Source of the DNA: Acidobacteriota bacterium
GTDB taxonomy: Bacteria; Acidobacteriota; Terriglobia; Terriglobales; Acidobacteriaceae
DNA length: 9,257 nucleotides
Assembly: GCA_021810175.1 (NCBI GenBank)
Contig: JAJZJJ010000074.1
Location: forward strand, 1-9,257
Reading direction: 5' to 3'
The notes beneath the pieces were generated by a model that saw only the letters and a program-made list of their open reading frames with translations, made no database searches and had not been told where the DNA came from. Of this stretch, positions 6,001-9,257 are shown in pieces. The translations under genes and the position numbers were made by a program. Every line of letters starts with the position of its first letter. Position 1 is the first letter of the stretch.

Positions 6001-7161
6001 ATGAGCGAAGAAAAAGCGAATATGGGGCGAAATGGAGAACTGTTTCCGATTCTGCCGTCAGGTTTGCCGAAGGGGATTGCCAGACTGGCGGCGGAAGCAG
6101 CGCCGACGGGCGAAGGGCACGAGGTTCGCTTTTACGCGCTGGAAGCGAAGTCGATATTGAATCGCACGGTTTCAAAGCGCGGGCTGGATTTCACGTGGAG
6201 CATCAATCCGTATCGGGGATGTGAGTTTGGATGTCGCTATTGCTACGCGCGGTATACGCACGAGTTTATGGAGAAGCGGGATCCGGAATTGTTTGAGCAG
6301 GAGATTTATGTGAAGCAGCAGGCGGTGTGGCTGCTACAGCGCGATTTGCGCCGGGTGAAGCCGGGCGAGGAGATCGCGATTGGAACGGCGACCGATCCTT
6401 ACCAGCCGGTGGAGCGGCGTTTGGGTGTGACGCGTGGTTTGCTGGAGGTGCTGGCCGAGCGAGAAGGGTTGGAGATTGGGATCGTGACGAAGTCGGCGCT
6501 GATTGCGCGAGATGCGGAAGTGCTGAGGGCGGTGGCGCGAGGGAACCGGCTGGTGATCGGCGTGACGATTACGACAGCGAATGTAGGGCTGGCGCGGATT
6601 CTGGAGCCGAGGGCGCCGCGGCCGGATCTTCGCTTTGAGGCGGTGAGGCGGCTTCGCAAGGCTGGGCTGGCGGTGGGGATTTTGAATTCGCCGCTGCTGC
6701 CGGGGATCACGGACAATGGGCCGGCGCTGCACCGGATGGCGGTGCTGGCGAAGGAGGTGGATGCGAGTTTTTTCTCGGCGCAGCCGCTGTTTTTAAAACC
6801 GTGCTCGAAGGGGACGTACCTGGCGTTTGTGGAGAAGCATTTTCCGGCGCTGAAGGAGGATTATGCGCGGCGGTTTGAGACGGCAGAGTTTGCATCACCT
6901 GCGTACGCGCGCCGGATGAGGGATCAGGTACGGGCGGTGGTGAGGAAGCACGGGCTGACCGGCCGGTTGAGCTATGCGCCGCTGACGCGTGGTGGAGGAC
7001 GATGGCTGGCAGAAGCACAGGAAACGGCGCAGCAGGAGCTTTGGCCTCTGAAGCCGGTTGTGGCGGATGGAGCATGCGGAGACGGCACCCAGGAGAGGAT
7101 TCCGGCAAAGGCGGTTGCGGGCGCGCGGGGGCTTGCGTATAGTTCGAGCAAAGCGTCGTGA
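6001..7161 (+). CDS. SPL-family radical SAM protein (Rv2578c/PA0069-like)
   Basis: The 386-aa protein is a radical S-adenosylmethionine enzyme related to spore photoproduct lyase; the reaction of this non-sporulating branch is not known, though DNA repair is often suggested. The N-terminal part contains ILNRTVSKRGLDFTWSINPYRG, a family hallmark. The iron-sulfur motif GCEFGCRYCYAR follows, with Cys74, Cys78 and Cys81 (CxxxCxxC). Other conserved-looking blocks are GTATDPYQPVE at about 128-138, IGVTITT, LEPRAPRP and GILNSPLLPGITD. A further cysteine (Cys268, in FLKPCSK) lies in the C-terminal half. The last 30 or so residues look unconserved. ATG 6001 is preferred because a near-consensus promoter ends 6 nt before it; GTG 5953 and ATG 6022 are alternatives. 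No Shine-Dalgarno sequence is present. The bactofilin gene starts 20 nt after the stop, so the two are probably cotranscribed. Confidence 0.9.
   Translation: MSEEKANMGRNGELFPILPSGLPKGIARLAAEAAPTGEGHEVRFYALEAKSILNRTVSKRGLDFTWSINPYRGCEFGCRYCYARYTHEFMEKRDPELFEQEIYVKQQAVWLLQRDLRRVKPGEEIAIGTATDPYQPVERRLGVTRGLLEVLAEREGLEIGIVTKSALIARDAEVLRAVARGNRLVIGVTITTANVGLARILEPRAPRPDLRFEAVRRLRKAGLAVGILNSPLLPGITDNGPALHRMAVLAKEVDASFFSAQPLFLKPCSKGTYLAFVEKHFPALKEDYARRFETAEFASPAYARRMRDQVRAVVRKHGLTGRLSYAPLTRGGGRWLAEAQETAQQELWPLKPVVADGACGDGTQERIPAKAVAGARGLAYSSSKAS
7115..7143 (+). promoter_or_regulatory. candidate internal promoter for the bactofilin gene
   Basis: TTGCGG (7115-7120), a 17-nt spacer and TATAGT (7138-7143) lie inside the 3' end of the radical SAM gene. 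Transcription would start near 7150, giving a leader of about 32 nt that includes the AGGAG at 7171-7175. The -10 is strong (five of six) and the -35 weak (three of six). It would let the bactofilin be made independently of the upstream gene. Confidence 0.4.
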
Positions 7162-7181
7162 TCATTGAACAGGAGTGAAGT

Positions 7182-7622
7182 ATGGCCGCAGGCGATGTAG
7201 TAGCAGCAATCGGGAAGTCGGTGCAGATCAGGGGAGAGTTGCAGGGGAGCGAGGATCTGCTGGTGGATGGAATGGTAGACGGAACGATTGCGCTGCAGGA
7301 GAGCCGGCTGACGATTGGCCCGAATGCCAAGGTGAAGGCCAACGTTTCAGCTCGCGATATTGTGGTGATGGGGTCGATCGAGGGCAATCTTCAGGCTTCG
7401 GGGCGGATTGAATTGCGATCTGGCTGCCAAGTGTCAGGGGATATGAAAGCAGCGCGTTTGTCGATTGAAGAGAACGCGACGTTTTCCGGTAAGGTGGATT
7501 TGCTTACGGCGGAGAAGCCGACGAATGCGAGTGCGGCACCAGCGGCTACGGCTGCACCGGCGGTAAGCTCCGTGGGGGCGCGACCAGCAGGCGGAGCTGA
7601 GGCGGATAAACTTCAGTTTTGA
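7182..7622 (+). CDS. bactofilin (polymer-forming cytoskeletal protein)
   Basis: Bactofilins polymerise without nucleotide into filaments that scaffold cell-envelope machinery, cell shape or stalk and polar structures. The 146-aa product has the compact family core at residues about 10-108, a series of short beta-helix rungs: GKSVQIRGELQGSEDLLVDG, then DGTIAL, RLTIGPNAKVKANVSA, DIVVMGSIEGNL, GRIELRSGCQVSGDM and RLSIEENATFSGKVDL. The tail from about residue 111 is Ala/Pro-rich and probably disordered, as is usual. The length is typical. ATG 7182 has AGGAG at 7171-7175, 6 nt upstream. It sits 20 nt after the radical SAM gene and 96 nt before the methyltransferase-like gene, all on the + strand. 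A second promoter candidate lies in the end of the upstream gene. The specific cellular structure it organises cannot be inferred. Confidence 0.93.
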   Translation: MAAGDVVAAIGKSVQIRGELQGSEDLLVDGMVDGTIALQESRLTIGPNAKVKANVSARDIVVMGSIEGNLQASGRIELRSGCQVSGDMKAARLSIEENATFSGKVDLLTAEKPTNASAAPAATAAPAVSSVGARPAGGAEADKLQF

Positions 7623-7666
7623 GAACGAGGCTGGCCGCTTCGAGCAATCGGCACAGCATGATCGTG

Positions 7667-7688
7667 GACGCATCGATCGAGATGCGTC
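7667..7688 (+). other. intergenic hairpin between bactofilin and methyltransferase-like gene
   Basis: A perfect 8-bp inverted repeat, GACGCATC (7667-7674) and GATGCGTC (7681-7688), with a 6-nt GATCGA loop. There is no following U-tract, so it is not a classical terminator. It may moderate read-through, stabilise the bactofilin message or be chance. Confidence 0.35.
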
Positions 7689-7718
7689 TCCAGCCGAAAG
7701 TGAGGGCAACCAGAGAAC

Positions 7719-8375
7719 GTGATTCGCAGTTTATTTCAAAGGGGCTCGGAGCCGGAGCGGCCAGGACGGTCTTCCGGTAAGAAGGCGCGGTATGCGCCGC
7801 GGCACTCAAGCGGCTGGAAGGCACTGCTGGAGCGGCTGAAGGCGGAGGATGGCCTGCGCGTGATGGACGTGGGACCGACGTCTCCGCAAAACATCACGCT
7901 GCTGACGGGGATGGGTCACAGCGTTTACATGGCTGATATTGTTGGTGATTCGCTCTCGGGCGAGTATGACCTTCCGGCCGAGGAACCGGGCGGCGAGAAG
8001 CGCTTTGACGTCAAGAGGTACTTTGAGCAGGAGACGGGTTTCGGCGGGCGGCTGTTTGATGTGGTGCTGCTGTGGGCGACGCTGGATTATGTGCCCGATG
8101 GGTTGATTGAGGCGCTGATCGATCGGATTCATCAGACGACGGAGCCTGGCGCGCAGGTGCTGGCGATGTTCCACGCCAAGAAGAACGATGAGAACACGCG
8201 CTACTGCCGGTATCACCTGACGGATTCGGAGACGATCGAAGTGCAGGAGATGGAGGCGCATCCGATTCTACGGACGCTGACGAATCGGGGGATTGAAAAG
8301 TTGTTTTCGAAGTTCGGGAACTACCGCTTCTTTCTGGCCAAGGACAACCTGTACGAGGTTCTGATTACGCGGTAG
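7719..8375 (+). CDS. class I SAM-dependent methyltransferase-like protein
   Basis: The 218-aa product has a basic, probably disordered N terminus (residues 1-30), then a Rossmann-like core. LRVMDVGPTSPQN at 46-58 resembles the SAM-binding motif I, though the usual glycine-rich DxGxGxG is reduced to DVGPTSP. VYMADI at 69-74 supplies the acidic residue after strand 2, and FDVVLLWATLDYVPDGLIEALI at 113-134 resembles the strand-4 region followed by a helix. PGAQVLAMFHAKK follows as strand 5. The target is unknown, and the altered motif I leaves open that it binds no SAM. GTG 7719 is the only start between an in-frame TGA at 7701 and the conserved core; the nearest purine-rich stretch (GAGGG, 7702-7706) is 12 nt away, so initiation looks weak. 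Position after the bactofilin suggests a linked envelope role, which is inference. Confidence 0.75.
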   Translation: MIRSLFQRGSEPERPGRSSGKKARYAPRHSSGWKALLERLKAEDGLRVMDVGPTSPQNITLLTGMGHSVYMADIVGDSLSGEYDLPAEEPGGEKRFDVKRYFEQETGFGGRLFDVVLLWATLDYVPDGLIEALIDRIHQTTEPGAQVLAMFHAKKNDENTRYCRYHLTDSETIEVQEMEAHPILRTLTNRGIEKLFSKFGNYRFFLAKDNLYEVLITR

Positions 8376-9257
8376 CAATCCGGGGGCGGGTGTTGTCGCG
8401 ATCCGCGTGGTGCTGGGAGTGCGAGGACAGCGCAGCGAATTTGCGCATGCGCTGTAGACTGCTGCACGAAGAGAGACTGCCATGCGAGTTGTGCCGGTAG
8501 TCCCTTCGGTGGTGTGCGCCTGCGTTGGATCGGCTGGGGCACGGAACGCCAGTGCGGTTCCAGTGACTATAGGACAGCAGTGCGCCAGGTGAGAGGGGTG
8601 ACCGATTCGGGGGAGCGCGTGAGTTCTCCGTTGCGGCTGGAGAAACGGGTACGGCGGGGTGTACGCCATGCGTTTACGGGGTTTGGGAAGTCATAAGGAT
8701 TGAAGATCGTGAATGTGACGGACCATGCCGTTGCATTTCAGCGCGTCATTGAGATCGAAATGAAGAGCGCGAAGGGCTGGGGGGTAGCCGCGATTCAGGC
8801 GGTGGCCGATTGCAGTGAGTTCTATTCCCGGTCTTAGTGGAAAGCTCCGGTGCGACTTCCTGCGCATGGCGTGCTGACGGTTTCCCCACGGAATGGATGA
8901 ATCTGCGGCGGGCAATGCCCGGCTAATTGCCTGCAGAACACCCGGCTGAATCGGAGAACATTGGGGTTTGTGGTGGTGTTGCTGCCGAGTGGACGGCACA
9001 TGCTAAGCCGTGCTTTTCAGCTTTCTACGGATGGGGGCAGAGCCCGATCGACGGGCAGGTTTTGACGGAAGGGCGATGCGGTGGTCGACGCGGGATGCGG
9101 TCTGATTTTGTAGCGCGGGGTGCGGAACGGGAAAAAGAGTGTTTCCCAGCCTCTTGCATTCCGCTACTTCGTCCGATGAATCAGGGAGAGTCTCGTGAAT
9201 GACGAGAACACAGCCCTGAGTTTGTTGACAGGGTTTGAGGATACTTGAGGTTCGCGG
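8376..9257. other. long region without a convincing gene
   Basis: The frames on both strands are broken or have compositions typical of shadows (Arg-, His-, Pro- or Cys-rich). The frame of the upstream methyltransferase-like gene stays open from its TAG to a TAA at 8694-8696, but the translation (Cys/Arg-rich) looks random. A hairpin with 8-nt arms ACAGCGCA/TGCGCTGT lies at 8427-8455. One small ORF candidate is listed separately. A GTG at 9195 preceded by GGGAGAG opens only 17 codons. TTGACA at 9225-9230 may be a -35 box whose -10 is unclear before the window ends. No tRNA, remnant transposase or direct-repeat pair was recognised. Confidence 0.5.
8709..8837 (+). CDS. candidate small protein, 42 aa, unknown
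   Basis: A GTG at 8709 is preceded by AAGGA (8695-8699) with 9 nt between, and the frame runs 42 codons to TAG 8835-8837. The product begins MNVTDHAVAFQRVIEIEMKS and continues AKGWGVAAIQAVADC. This suggests one or two amphipathic helices with balanced charge, unlike the shadow frames around it. Third-position GC is about 69 percent (29 of 42), in line with coding sequence here. A TTG at 8700 in the same frame is an alternative but lies on top of the ribosome binding site. No family is recognised. It stands alone, about 330 nt after the methyltransferase-like gene, with no promoter seen. An antisense frame in the same codon register (8691-8999, minus) is His/Pro/Gln-rich and less convincing. 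Confidence 0.25.
   Translation: MNVTDHAVAFQRVIEIEMKSAKGWGVAAIQAVADCSEFYSRS

Noticed and set aside
8376..8696. In-frame open extension after the TAG of the methyltransferase-like gene, possible stop read-through
   Set aside because: The extension is Cys/Arg-rich without domain character and the product is already complete at 218 residues; an open run of this length is plausible by chance in GC-rich DNA.
8899..8915. CGGGC/AAT/GCCCG hairpin
   Set aside because: A 5-bp stem without a U-tract is expected by chance in GC-rich sequence.
9195..9248. 17-codon ORF with GGGAGAG upstream near the right edge
   Set aside because: It is too short to support, and could be a leader peptide or chance; the context is cut by the window end.
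9225..9257. TTGACA as a promoter for a gene beyond the right edge
   Set aside because: No acceptable -10 box lies at 16-18 nt within the window, so only an isolated -35-like hexamer is present.

Overview
The window looks like chromosomal DNA from a GC-rich, soil-type Gram-negative bacterium, most likely an acidobacterium of the Terriglobia group. This rests on impression: G-ending codon use throughout, an outer-membrane lipoprotein enzyme (Lnt), a bactofilin, an APC permease carrying a stress-protein-like tail, and GGGGYACCC-flanked intergenic hairpins that I remember from Acidobacteriaceae genomes. No rRNA, tRNA, CRISPR array, transposase or phage gene is visible.

Left part (1-2620). The left edge may hold the 3' end of a gene of unknown function on the + strand. 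It is followed by a cluster of intergenic hairpins (390-495) lying directly 3' of lnt. lnt (apolipoprotein N-acyltransferase) reads on the minus strand. Upstream of it, on the same strand, is a 41-codon single-membrane-span protein. Its GTG start has no ribosome binding site but lies 6 nt after a TACAAT box, which suggests a leaderless message.

Centre (2538-5781). A divergent promoter serves a 792-aa APC-superfamily permease with a cytoplasmic universal-stress-protein-like C-terminal domain. It converges on a metallo-beta-lactamase-fold hydrolase of the UPF0173 family, with a strong bidirectional terminator between the two.

Right part (5966-8375). Three + strand genes follow: a radical SAM protein of the spore-photoproduct-lyase-like (SPL/Rv2578c) family, a bactofilin (polymer-forming cytoskeletal protein) 20 nt downstream, and a SAM-methyltransferase-like protein. 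The radical SAM gene has a near-consensus promoter whose expected transcription start falls on its ATG, giving a second leaderless candidate with the same 6-nt geometry. The bactofilin has its own promoter candidate inside the end of the radical SAM gene.

The last 880 bases (8376-9257) carry no convincing gene, only a 42-codon candidate small ORF with a ribosome binding site and a few weak hairpins.

Most genes here are housekeeping or conserved accessory genes, and I see no clear new multi-gene system. The observations most worth checking are the hairpin repeat cluster, the unannotated-looking small membrane protein next to lnt, and the pair of leaderless starts with identical geometry.
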